Source: Aeromonas piscicola
Lineage (GTDB): Bacteria > Pseudomonadota > Gammaproteobacteria > Enterobacterales > Aeromonadaceae
Length of the DNA stretch: 64,000 nt
Direction: 5' to 3'
NCBI RefSeq assembly: GCF_000820005.1
Contig: NZ_CDBL01000007.1
Coordinates: 1 to 64,000, forward strand
Shown here: piece by piece, positions 54,949 to 62,846 of the stretch
Numbering within the stretch: position 1 is the stretch's first letter
Layout of the letters: each line of letters begins with the position of its first letter
Position numbers and translations under genes: made by a program
The notes under the pieces: model-generated
The model's input: the letters and a program-made list of their open reading frames with translations, nothing else
What the model was told of the DNA's origin: nothing
Database searches by the model: none

Positions 54949-56088
54949 ATGGCTGAAGAGTTGAATGCCCTCAGGGACAAGATTGATGCGGTGGACAGAC
55001 AGCTGATCGATCTGCTGGCCGCACGACTGGCTCTGGTGGGGGAAGTGGGTGAGGTGAAGAGCCGCCACGGCCTGCCCATCTATGCACCGGACAGGGAGGC
55101 AAGCATGCTGGCCCGCCGCCGGACCGAGGCCGAACTGCTGGGAGTGCCCGGCGATCTCATCGAGGATGTGCTGCGCCGGGTGATGCGCGAATCCTACATC
55201 CTCGAATCGGCCAGCGAAAAAGATAACCACTTCAAATGCATGAAGCCGGATCTTGGCAAAGTGGTCATCATAGGCGGACTGGGTCAACTTGGCCGCTTGT
55301 TCGGCCACATGTTCGGCCTATCCGGCTACCGGGTCGAGACCCTAGAACAAGCAGACTGGCCAAGGGCTGAAGCCATCCTGGCCGATGCGGGTCTGGTGAT
55401 GGTGGCGGTGCCTATCGATATCACCTGCCAGATCATCGATCGCCTCGGCAACTTGCCCGCCGATTGCCTGCTGGTGGACGTCACCAGCGTCAAGAGCGAG
55501 CCGCTTGCCCATATGTTGGCGGTACACCCGGGGCCCGTGCTGGGGCTGCACCCCATGTTCGGCCCGGATGTGGCGAGCCTCGCCAAGCAGGTGATCGTTT
55601 GCTGTCAGGGCCGTGATGCGGCCGCCAGTCAGTGGCTGCTGGATCAGATGACCATCTGGGGCGCCCGTTTGCAGCAGGTGGAAGCCAAGGCTCACGACGA
55701 GGCCATGACCCTCATCCAGGCGCTGCGCCACTTCGCTACCTTCGCCTACGGCTGGCACCTGTCGCGGGAGCAGGCCAACATCGACCGCTTGCTCACCCTG
55801 AGCTCTCCCATCTACCGGCTGGAGCTGGCCATGGTGGGGCGGCTGTTTGCCCAGGATCCTGAGCTCTATGCCGACATCATATTGTCGTCACCGCAGAATC
55901 TGGCGATGATCCGTCGCTACTACCAGAACTTTGGTGAGGTGCTGGGGCTGCTGGAGCAGGGGGACAGGGCCGGCTTTATCGATGCCTTCTCGCAGGTATC
56001 TGGCTTCTTTGGCGAGCATGCCGACGAGTTCCTGCGCGAGAGCCGCACGCTGCTGGCCCAGGCCAACGACCGCCGCCAGCACGGCTGA
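54949..56088 (+). CDS. tyrA: bifunctional chorismate mutase/prephenate dehydrogenase
   Basis: A 379-residue enzyme that makes 4-hydroxyphenylpyruvate for tyrosine. Residues 1-90 are the AroQ chorismate mutase ([20 protein letters not shown] and the late RVMRES block). The dehydrogenase starts at about 100 with the Rossmann [18 protein letters not shown], then [10 protein letters not shown] and [10 protein letters not shown] with the catalytic His. GGGA lies about 7 nt before the ATG at 54949. It is the second gene of the aroF-tyrA operon and ends at a terminator at 56111. Confidence 0.97.
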   Translation: MAEELNALRDKIDAVDRQLIDLLAARLALVGEVGEVKSRHGLPIYAPDREASMLARRRTEAELLGVPGDLIEDVLRRVMRESYILESASEKDNHFKCMKPDLGKVVIIGGLGQLGRLFGHMFGLSGYRVETLEQADWPRAEAILADAGLVMVAVPIDITCQIIDRLGNLPADCLLVDVTSVKSEPLAHMLAVHPGPVLGLHPMFGPDVASLAKQVIVCCQGRDAAASQWLLDQMTIWGARLQQVEAKAHDEAMTLIQALRHFATFAYGWHLSREQANIDRLLTLSSPIYRLELAMVGRLFAQDPELYADIILSSPQNLAMIRRYYQNFGEVLGLLEQGDRAGFIDAFSQVSGFFGEHADEFLRESRTLLAQANDRRQHG

Positions 56089-56110
56089 TGCGATTGCACA
56101 TAAGCATCAT

Positions 56111-56138
56111 AAAAAAGGGGCCTGTTCGGCCCCTTTTC
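56111..56138. terminator. bidirectional terminator between tyrA and hdfR
   Basis: AAAAAAGGGGCC and GGCCCCTTTTCT arms with a 5-nt loop; both strands end in A/T runs. Confidence 0.85.
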
Positions 56139-56161
56139 TGTCTGTGCTATCCGGCCCGAGG

Positions 56162-57037
56162 TTACTCGGGCTGCGGCAGGCGCAGATCGGCTCCATCCCA
56201 ACCGAGCGGCAAGGTCAGCAGCTGATCGATCAGCTCCCGGCGATCGGATTTCTCCAGATAGGCGAGGTAGAGCGGACGACTGAGCGGCTGGCCTCCCTCC
56301 ACCAGATGCAGCTGTCCCTGCTCCAGGAAAGGGCTCACCATGCGCCGTGGCAGATAGGCGGCGCCACCATTGGCCAGCACGAACTGCAGCGCCATGTTGG
56401 CGGAGCTCGAGTGCAGCACAGGGGTCTTTTGCAGGCTTTGCAAGCGGCTGGGCTGCGGCTCGAAGCTGGTGCCCCAGTCGAGGTGAATGTGGGGCATTTG
56501 CATCAGGCTGTCGGCGTTGGCGGCAGCATCCCGGCTCACCAGCTCGAACACCAGCTCACCGATGGGGTGCAGGGCTATCTCGTCGATCTTGGTCGGCTCG
56601 GAGAGCAGCGCGAGATCGAGAGAGCGCTCCAGCAACTGGCGGCACAGGTGCTCGCGGGAAGCGGTTTCGAGCCGCACCGCGAGGCCGGGGGCCAGCGCAT
56701 AGACATGGTTGAGCCAGTCGTTGAAATCGAGCTCCCAAAACACGGCGGGCGCACCTATGGCGAGTTGCTGGCTGAAACCGGGGGAGAGGGCCACATCCTG
56801 CCTGGCGCGGCCCAGGGTATGCAAGATGGCGTCTGCATAGGGCAGCAGACGCTCACCGGAGGCGGTCAGGCGAATGTTGTTGCGATGGCGGGCAAACAGA
56901 CTGACCCCGAGTTGCTGCTCGAGCTGGCGGATCCGAAAGCTCACCGCCGACTGGGTCAGGTAGAGATTCTCAGCCGCCCGGCCAAAGTGCCGGGTCTTGC
57001 TGACCTCGATAAAGGTCCGAAGCAGTTCGGTATCCAT
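56162..57037 (-). CDS. hdfR: LysR family regulator HdfR
   Basis: A 291-residue regulator that resembles E. coli HdfR, a repressor of the flagellar master operon and activator of glutamate synthase genes. The HTH is ELLRTFIEVSKTRHFGRAAE and YLTQSAVSFRIRQLEQQLG, and LFARHRNNIRLTASGE follows, all as in HdfR. Its ATG shares one base with the maoP stop (TAATG), so the two are translationally coupled. It ends before the terminator at 56111-56138. Confidence 0.92.
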   Translation of the reverse strand: MDTELLRTFIEVSKTRHFGRAAENLYLTQSAVSFRIRQLEQQLGVSLFARHRNNIRLTASGERLLPYADAILHTLGRARQDVALSPGFSQQLAIGAPAVFWELDFNDWLNHVYALAPGLAVRLETASREHLCRQLLERSLDLALLSEPTKIDEIALHPIGELVFELVSRDAAANADSLMQMPHIHLDWGTSFEPQPSRLQSLQKTPVLHSSSANMALQFVLANGGAAYLPRRMVSPFLEQGQLHLVEGGQPLSRPLYLAYLEKSDRRELIDQLLTLPLGWDGADLRLPQPE

Positions 57038-57399
57038 TAATCGATGGACTCGTCGCTGCCGCCGCCACTGCCACCTTCAAACCCGCCACCACCGGTTTCC
57101 TCGTTGGCGCCACCCGCGACAGTGCACAGACGATGCACGCGCTTGGGACCTATCACCTTCAGATACTTGAACCACACCTTGGCGTGGGGGTTGCTGCCGG
57201 CGGCGCCGGATTTGATCTGTTCGAGAAAGGCGCTTTCTATGTCATCGCGCGGCGTCAGGTTGCCCTGATAGAGCGCCAGCATGGCGGTGCCGTATTTTTC
57301 CAGACTGTCCGCTTCGGCCACAGTGAATTCGCCACTGCGACGCAGGCCACGGGGAAAATGTTTGAAGTCGTTGAAACGCTTGTCGGATTCGAAGCTCAT
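57037..57399 (-). CDS. maoP: macrodomain Ori organisation protein MaoP (DUF413)
   Basis: A 120-residue DUF413 protein. It has RFNDFKHFPRGLRRSGEFTV, then AEADSLEKYG, and late KVWFKYLKVIGPKRVHRL, the same blocks as E. coli MaoP/YifE, which organises the Ori macrodomain with the maoS site. The tail is Gly/Ser-rich and acidic, longer than in E. coli. The start is the ATG at 57399 with a weak AAGAG upstream. It is cotranscribed with hdfR. The 302-bp gap to ecotin holds a terminator and no gene. Confidence 0.9.
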   Translation of the reverse strand: MSFESDKRFNDFKHFPRGLRRSGEFTVAEADSLEKYGTAMLALYQGNLTPRDDIESAFLEQIKSGAAGSNPHAKVWFKYLKVIGPKRVHRLCTVAGGANEETGGGGFEGGSGGGSDESID

Positions 57400-57625
57400 A
57401 GTGCTCTTTTTCTGGTTAGTTTGACCTTTGCGGGCAAGTATCATCAGGCCGTCGCAGAGTGCAAAATCAATTTTTTCACTATATGGATAAATCTCTTTCA
57501 TCGAAAGTGATTTCGCCATGATCCAGTGGGTATTCAGGGGAGGCAGGAGCAAAAAAGCGAGAAAAAAAGCGGAGTTATGTCAGGTTCTGTAAAGGTTTGG
57601 CACGCGGCGCAGACGATTTCTGGCC

Positions 57626-57649
57626 AAAAATAAAGCGCCATTCGGCGCT
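57626..57649 (-). terminator. rho-independent terminator of eco
   Basis: AGCGCC and GGCGCT with a 4-nt loop; the minus-strand product continues TTATTTTTGG. It lies 52 bp past the ecotin stop. Confidence 0.8.
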
Positions 57650-57701
57650 CTATTTTACATCAATCATGAACCAAAGCGGGAGGTTTGGTCTCGATGGAGA
57701 C

Positions 57702-58184
57702 TTACTCTATCATGGCCGGCTGGGCCAGGTTGTCGGCACGCCACAGACGGTAGCGCACTTCATATTCCTGCGGGACGTAGAGCACGAACGGCAGCTTGGA
57801 GTTGTAGTTCACGAAGAAGCCCTGACCGTAGATCTGGACGAAGGTCTCTTTCTTCTGGCCATCCGGGCAGGCCATCAGGGTGCTGATGGGATCGGACACC
57901 TTGCCGAGCATCAGGTAGTTGTAGCCCCAGCCCTTGAGGCTGTGCTGTTCCAGATTGCCGGCGAAGCGCGGCACATTGCAATCGACCATCATTTTCTTGC
58001 CGACCTGCAGCTCGACCATCATGTCGGCTTCGTTCTCGACTTCCGGCAGGCGGATCACGACACGTTCCTGGTTTACTTCGGCAGCCGGGAACATGCTGAT
58101 ATCAAATTTTTTCGGTTCGGCGGCGAAGGCATTGCCGCCCAGCAACAAGGCGCCCAGCAGGCTAAAACGCAATACGGTTTTCAT
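57702..58184 (-). CDS. eco: ecotin (periplasmic serine protease inhibitor)
   Basis: A 160-residue ecotin. The signal peptide (1-22, ending GGNAFA) sends it to the periplasm, where it dimerises and blocks trypsin-fold proteases such as neutrophil elastase and coagulation factors. Conserved blocks are VELQVGKKMMVDCN, GWGYNYLMLGKVSDP, STLMACPDGQKKETFV and YNSKLPFVLYVP. The P1 residue (first of the reactive loop, STL|M) is Leu where E. coli has Met, which may favour elastase- or chymotrypsin-like targets. GAGG lies 5 nt before the ATG at 58184. Confidence 0.95.
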   Translation of the reverse strand: MKTVLRFSLLGALLLGGNAFAAEPKKFDISMFPAAEVNQERVVIRLPEVENEADMMVELQVGKKMMVDCNVPRFAGNLEQHSLKGWGYNYLMLGKVSDPISTLMACPDGQKKETFVQIYGQGFFVNYNSKLPFVLYVPQEYEVRYRLWRADNLAQPAMIE

Positions 58185-58359
58185 CTGTACCTCATGGGGT
58201 TGGTCCAACGCCGCTAGACTAACCGCTCTGCCCGTTTCATGCCAGCGATCTGCTATGTAAAAACTGCGTAAAATGATGCAGATCCGGCACACCATGACGT
58301 GTTCTGGCTATTTTCTGACAGGGTGCAGATCTGCCGAACGACAGGCCGGGCGGCAAACT

Positions 58360-58408
58360 CGGGTGGCCAGTGGAGAGCCGGTGTTCATCGGGATCCCCTG
58401 GCCACCCG
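58360..58408. repeat. 11-bp inverted repeat near the DUF1566 gene stop
   Basis: CGGGTGGCCAG (58360-58370) and CTGGCCACCCG (58398-58408) are perfect arms with a 27-nt loop, just after the stop at 58415 on the minus strand. No T run follows, so it could be a processing hairpin or weak terminator. Confidence 0.6.
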
Positions 58409-58414
58409 GCTCAA

Positions 58415-58972
58415 TCAGCGCACCAGTAGCACCTGCTTGGCCCAGGCACCGGGCGCCCGCATGCCAACGGAGCCACTGGTGATATCCAGATAGGCGACTC
58501 TCTTGCTGGCCGGCACCGAGGTCGAGGACCAGAGATAGACGTAACCGTCGTTCACCTCTTTCCCTTCACCCGCCATGGCGCGGGGGAATAGGGTCTCGTT
58601 CAGCGCAGGTTTGTAGCAGGCGGACTCCAGCACGCTGGTCAGCTCCTTGATGGTGGGCAGGCGCCAATCCCGGTAGCCGCCAAAGCCGTACAGGGCATGG
58701 CTCGGTTCGGTGCGGATCCGCTCTGCCGTCAGCAGGGCCTGCTGCCAGTAAAGCCGGGTTGGCTCGCCGCTGCAGCTCTGGTCGCGCCAGGTCTGGCCGA
58801 GCTGGCAGCGCATCCAGGTCAGGCCCGTGCTCCTGTCCGTGACTGTGCCGTTGCCGCGATCGATGAAGCGGGCGGTGGGGCTGGTTCTGGGCATGGTGTC
58901 GTCGCAGATGGCGGTGGCCAGGGCGAGAGGGCTGCCGAGGGTCAGCAGCAGGGTCAGCATCAATCGGTTCAT
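58415..58972 (-). CDS. secreted DUF1566 (Lcl C-terminal-like) protein
   Basis: A 185-residue exported protein with a signal peptide (1-19, ending ALATA). The body is a single DUF1566 domain: GTVTDRSTGLTWMRC, a Cys pair, GFGGYRDWRLPTIKELTSVL and YLWSSTSV, typical of the Legionella Lcl adhesin's C-terminal fold, a C-type-lectin-like module. It overlaps the upstream lipoprotein gene by 4 bp (ATGA), so the two are translated together. The role may be surface attachment or assisting the neighbouring protease. Function is inferred. Confidence 0.85.
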   Translation of the reverse strand: MNRLMLTLLLTLGSPLALATAICDDTMPRTSPTARFIDRGNGTVTDRSTGLTWMRCQLGQTWRDQSCSGEPTRLYWQQALLTAERIRTEPSHALYGFGGYRDWRLPTIKELTSVLESACYKPALNETLFPRAMAGEGKEVNDGYVYLWSSTSVPASKRVAYLDITSGSVGMRAPGAWAKQVLLVR

Positions 58973-60339
58973 CGGGTTACCTCCGCCACCAGTCGCAGTT
59001 GCAGACCGTTGGCATCATCGCTGTTTTGAACTGTGGTGGCGTAGTCGGTACCGGCGTCATCGCCGAGGAAGATATGGGCGATGGCGCTCAGGGGGGCGCT
59101 CTCCAGCCGACGGGACGGGGTCAGGGTCTGGCTCCAGTAGTAGCCGCTGAAATCCTTGGTGGTGGTGCCGACATCGGGGAAGTAGCGCACATCCATGGTG
59201 ACCAGCTGGCCATACTGGCGGGCGAGCGAGCCGTAATGTTGCAGGCTCATCAGCTCGCGCGAGTGGGGCATGCGCCAGCTGGTGATACCGCACAGTTGCT
59301 GGGCGTTGAGCCACTGGCGATATTGCTCTGTGGTGCAGATGGCCTCGCCTTGCGGGCAGGCGTAGTCAAGCTCCTGCTGGGTGGGGTGATAGTCGCCAAG
59401 CTCCCAGGCGAAGGTGCGATGCAGATCGCGTGGGCTCTTTGCATCATTCAGCTTCCTCTCCCAGATGAGGCCTGTGTTGAGGTCTTCCACACACTCCCAG
59501 GCGGGGGCGTCATCCGGCAGGGGCTGGCCCTTGCCATCCAGCTTGCGATAGCGCAGGGGGGCCTTGTTCAGGCTGGCTTCCTGGCCCGGGTGGTCGGCGG
59601 GCTCCTCGGTGAGCAGGTAGTCGACGCCATCCGTGTAGGTAGTGACGCCGCTGCCGGTGATCAGGGGATGGGAATATTGCTGTTGCAGCAGGCGGGAGAC
59701 GCTTTCCTGCAGGCTGGTCAGCTCGCCGTGCTGGGCGAAGTGGCTGGCCAGCTCGGGCAGCAGGCTGCCGAGGGCCGGCCACACCACGGCTTGCAGGAGG
59801 ACGGGCGAAATGCCCTGTATCCCCGGCTCGGCATCGATCACCGCTAGCAGCAGTTGCCCCAGCGCCAGGTTGAAGTCGGCCAGTTGCGACAGGGCAGCCA
59901 GCCCCTGGCCTGGTTGCAGCGGCACCAGCGCGGTTAGCATCTCGTCGAGTGCCTGTTTGGGCGGATGTCCCTCGGCGATGCGGCTTTGCAGCAAGGTGCT
60001 GAGCAGGCCGGGGGTCAGGGTCTGGCCATCCACTCGGGCGGCCGGGTGCAGCAGCGCAGGCGCTGCCGGGTTGGTTGGCAGGAACAGCAGCGGACTGGTC
60101 AGCAGGGCGGGGGAGGTGCCGCTCAGCTGACGGGCACCGGCTACGCCGCTGACGCTGGGCTCCCCCTCGTCACAGCGGGTGTTCTGGTTGAGATTGACGC
60201 ACAGGGTGCCACTCTCGGGCAGATTGACGTTCAGGGTATAGGCAGGTGCCGCCAGCGGCGCCTCATCCGAGCCGCCGCCACCGCAGGCGGTGAGCAGGGG
60301 GGCCAGCAGGCAGGCCAGGCGGGAATAGGTTGGATTCAT
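58969..60339 (-). CDS. DUF1566 domain lipoprotein
   Basis: A 456-residue predicted lipoprotein. The lipobox is LLTAC (Cys19) followed by GGGGSDE. The N-terminal 250 residues are of unknown fold with an early Cys pair (LCVNLNQNTRC). The C-terminal half is a DUF1566 domain: NTGLIWERKL, LCGITSWRMPHSRELMSLQ and YYWSQTLTP. It shares domain type with the next gene but not full length. AAGGA lies 6 nt before the ATG at 60339. It follows the M36-like protease by 54 bp on the same strand, probably one operon. Confidence 0.85.
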   Translation of the reverse strand: MNPTYSRLACLLAPLLTACGGGGSDEAPLAAPAYTLNVNLPESGTLCVNLNQNTRCDEGEPSVSGVAGARQLSGTSPALLTSPLLFLPTNPAAPALLHPAARVDGQTLTPGLLSTLLQSRIAEGHPPKQALDEMLTALVPLQPGQGLAALSQLADFNLALGQLLLAVIDAEPGIQGISPVLLQAVVWPALGSLLPELASHFAQHGELTSLQESVSRLLQQQYSHPLITGSGVTTYTDGVDYLLTEEPADHPGQEASLNKAPLRYRKLDGKGQPLPDDAPAWECVEDLNTGLIWERKLNDAKSPRDLHRTFAWELGDYHPTQQELDYACPQGEAICTTEQYRQWLNAQQLCGITSWRMPHSRELMSLQHYGSLARQYGQLVTMDVRYFPDVGTTTKDFSGYYWSQTLTPSRRLESAPLSAIAHIFLGDDAGTDYATTVQNSDDANGLQLRLVAEVTR

Positions 60340-60393
60340 CTCTTGTCCTTGGGAAGGGGCCAGGGCCCCTTCTTCTTATATATGGGGGGTTAC

Positions 60394-62808
60394 TCAGCAG
60401 CGCTGGCGAAGGCGGCGCCAGATCGCCAGCGGCAGCAGCCAGAGCAGGTTGGCCGCACCGCCGCCACTGCTGTCGTCCACCTGGAAGTGGATGATGCCGT
60501 CATCCGGCGGGGCTATGGGTTCACCACACTGGGCGCCGGTGCGCTGGCTGATGCTCCAGCCATTGATGCGGCCCTGATGCCCGGGTTTGCTGTCCACCAC
60601 TTCCAGTGTCCATCTGCCGGCCAGCGGCTCTCCCAGCAAGGGAGTGAAGGGTTGCAGGGGCTGCAGCTCGGTAGGGAAGACACCTTTCAACCGTGGCAGT
60701 GGGCTGTAGCCCTTGTCCCAGATCTGGATGCGGGTGCCGGAGGGGGAGTTGAGCCAGATCTCCAGCTCATCCAGGGCGTCGTGTTGCAGATCCAGGGTCA
60801 GTTGCAACTGCTCGCTCACTTTGGCGTGGGTCTTCTCCAACTGCAGGCTGGCTTGGCTCAAACCGCGTACTTCCTCGCTCTGGGCATCGCTGAGGAGCAG
60901 CGGCTGGCCAGTGGCGCGGCTGATGATGGGCGTGCCTATGGGCAGGCTCAGTGGCTGCTGCCACTGGCGCTCGGTCGGACTGGTCCCCGTCATGACGAGG
61001 CTTATCGGCAGGCTCACCTCATCGCCGCAGGCCAGCGGGCTCTTGGCCAGCAGTCGCAGCGTGGTAGTGGTGCTGGCACCTGCCGCCAGTGTGGTGGCTT
61101 GCCATTGGTAGGGATCGGCCTGCAGCCCGGCGGGCAGGGTCAGGGTCAGCGCATTGAGGGTCACCGGCGCCGAGCCCTGATTGGTGAGTGTCACCTGTAC
61201 GGATTGACGCTGTCCCAGCTCGATGGCGCTGCCCTCGGCCAGCGCGATATTGACCGGCGCCAGCAAGAGGCCGTGCTGACGGAAGGCTTGCTCCAGATGG
61301 CTGGCGTAGTGACGGGCCGGGTAGAGCCGCGCCGCCGTGTCCACAGTGATGCGGGCCAGCTGTGGCATGCGAATGGCCGGGCCCAGCCCGAAGTGGGATT
61401 CGATGATGACGCGGTCAAACTCGTCCCGGGCCCCTTCGCCATGCTCGGTCACCGACGCCAGCAGGGCCTGGAACAGCGGTGTGCCCCACAACTGATCGCC
61501 GTTGCTGCCGTTGATGGTGCGGTGGGCCGGATAGCTGTAGTCCGGGTGGTAGCGGGCCCGCAGATCATCCAGCTGGCGCGGGGTACGATCGGTGAAGCGT
61601 GCATCCCAGTTGAACACCATGGCCGGTTCGAATTGGCGACCCGCTTCGCTGCGCTGGCGGTGGCTGGCGGCCAGGTAGTCGCTGAAGCCCTCGCCGATGG
61701 CGCCCCAGTCTGCCTCTTCCCCGAGATCCGGCACTATGTGGTGCTGTACCGCATGGCCGAACTCGTGCCAGATCACCATGGGATCCTCGGCATCGGGCAC
61801 GCCGCTGCGGCCCAGCTCCAGCCTGCGCTCGAACGGATCATAGAGGGAGTTGTCCTGATAGCCAGCCTCGGTGTCGATGTCGAGGGCCCCGGGGATGAGC
61901 CCGCTAAAGCCCAGCTTCTTGATGTGGCGCTGGGCCAAGTCAAGGTGGTAATAGGCGTTGATGTCGGCAAAGCCCCGATCGTCCCGGGTCAACCGGAATA
62001 CTTGCGGGTCATCACTGCTGAAAGGTGCTGTATCGGGCTCCATGGCATCCACCACCCGGGCGTGAGGGCCGCTCAGCAGATAGCGTCCCCCTTGCAGTGT
62101 GACCGGCAGGGGAACTCTGTCCTGATAGGCTGCATCCGCCAGTACCAGTTCGTCGTGCCAGACCAGGCTGGCGTCTTGCAGCTGGGTGCGGGGATCCGGG
62201 TCGAATACTCGTGCTTCCACTTGGGTGTCGCCGGCGTCGGCTGTGCGGCTGGCCTGGGTGCTGGCCGCATCCATCCAGCGGCCCAGCTCCCGGCTGCCGT
62301 CGCAACTGGCGAACAGCTGTACATAGGTAGCCTTGGCGTTGCCTGCCTGGTGTTCGCGCACCCGCTGGCGCAGGGCGGGTACCAGGGTGTCGCCGTCGCG
62401 CCAGTACCAGACTTCGACTGCTCCCAGCGGGTCGATCTCGCTGCCCGCTGCCCGCAACTCTTCGATCAGAGGGGCCAGGTTGCCACCGGCATCACAGCCT
62501 GGCTCACTGGTCTGCAGGGGGCGGCTGTTGTGATAGAGGCGCCAGGGCTTGCCGGTCTTGTCGACGCTGACGGCGGCCTGGATGGTGGCCACCGGCAGGC
62601 CGTTGACCAGTTGGCGGAAGCTGTAGTGATGGCCGAGCAGGCTGGCCCTGTCGTAGTCGGAGGCGAGCGTCACGCCGAGGCGCTGTTCGAGCCACTGCTG
62701 CGGCGTCGTGGTAATGGGTTTTTCATCGACAAACTGCAACTCGGCCGCCAGCAGGGGCTGTGAGAGCAAGGTTGCCGCCAGCCAGAGGGCCAGGGAAGAG
62801 GGTTTCAT
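60394..62808 (-). CDS. M36-like metalloprotease with P-domain and GlyGly-CTERM tail
   Basis: An 804-residue secreted protease. A signal peptide (about 1-21) and a propeptide-like region (to about 290) precede the catalytic zinc site VIWHEFGHAVQHH and the third ligand in GAIGEGFSDYLAAS, as in fungalysin-type M36 enzymes. Residues about 500-620 are an Ig-like/CARDB segment. Residues about 660-765 are a proprotein convertase P-domain (LDLQHDALDELEIWLNSPSG, in part, and GRWTLEVVDSKPGHQG). It ends in SSGGGAANLLWLLPLAIWRR-RQRC, a GlyGly-CTERM sorting signal read by rhombosortase. GGAG lies 6 nt before the ATG. Confidence 0.88.
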   Translation of the reverse strand: MKPSSLALWLAATLLSQPLLAAELQFVDEKPITTTPQQWLEQRLGVTLASDYDRASLLGHHYSFRQLVNGLPVATIQAAVSVDKTGKPWRLYHNSRPLQTSEPGCDAGGNLAPLIEELRAAGSEIDPLGAVEVWYWRDGDTLVPALRQRVREHQAGNAKATYVQLFASCDGSRELGRWMDAASTQASRTADAGDTQVEARVFDPDPRTQLQDASLVWHDELVLADAAYQDRVPLPVTLQGGRYLLSGPHARVVDAMEPDTAPFSSDDPQVFRLTRDDRGFADINAYYHLDLAQRHIKKLGFSGLIPGALDIDTEAGYQDNSLYDPFERRLELGRSGVPDAEDPMVIWHEFGHAVQHHIVPDLGEEADWGAIGEGFSDYLAASHRQRSEAGRQFEPAMVFNWDARFTDRTPRQLDDLRARYHPDYSYPAHRTINGSNGDQLWGTPLFQALLASVTEHGEGARDEFDRVIIESHFGLGPAIRMPQLARITVDTAARLYPARHYASHLEQAFRQHGLLLAPVNIALAEGSAIELGQRQSVQVTLTNQGSAPVTLNALTLTLPAGLQADPYQWQATTLAAGASTTTTLRLLAKSPLACGDEVSLPISLVMTGTSPTERQWQQPLSLPIGTPIISRATGQPLLLSDAQSEEVRGLSQASLQLEKTHAKVSEQLQLTLDLQHDALDELEIWLNSPSGTRIQIWDKGYSPLPRLKGVFPTELQPLQPFTPLLGEPLAGRWTLEVVDSKPGHQGRINGWSISQRTGAQCGEPIAPPDDGIIHFQVDDSSGGGAANLLWLLPLAIWRRLRQRC

Positions 62809-62846
62809 GGTTTACTCCAACACAAAAATGAGAAAAGGATGCGCCA

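Noticed and set aside
59965..62763. 932-codon open frame on the plus strand opposite the M36-like protease
   Set aside because: It is the antisense of a well-supported protease gene in GC-rich DNA. Such long shadows arise from codon bias. It has no family motif, and its Gln/His/Gly-rich sequence is typical of antisense frames.
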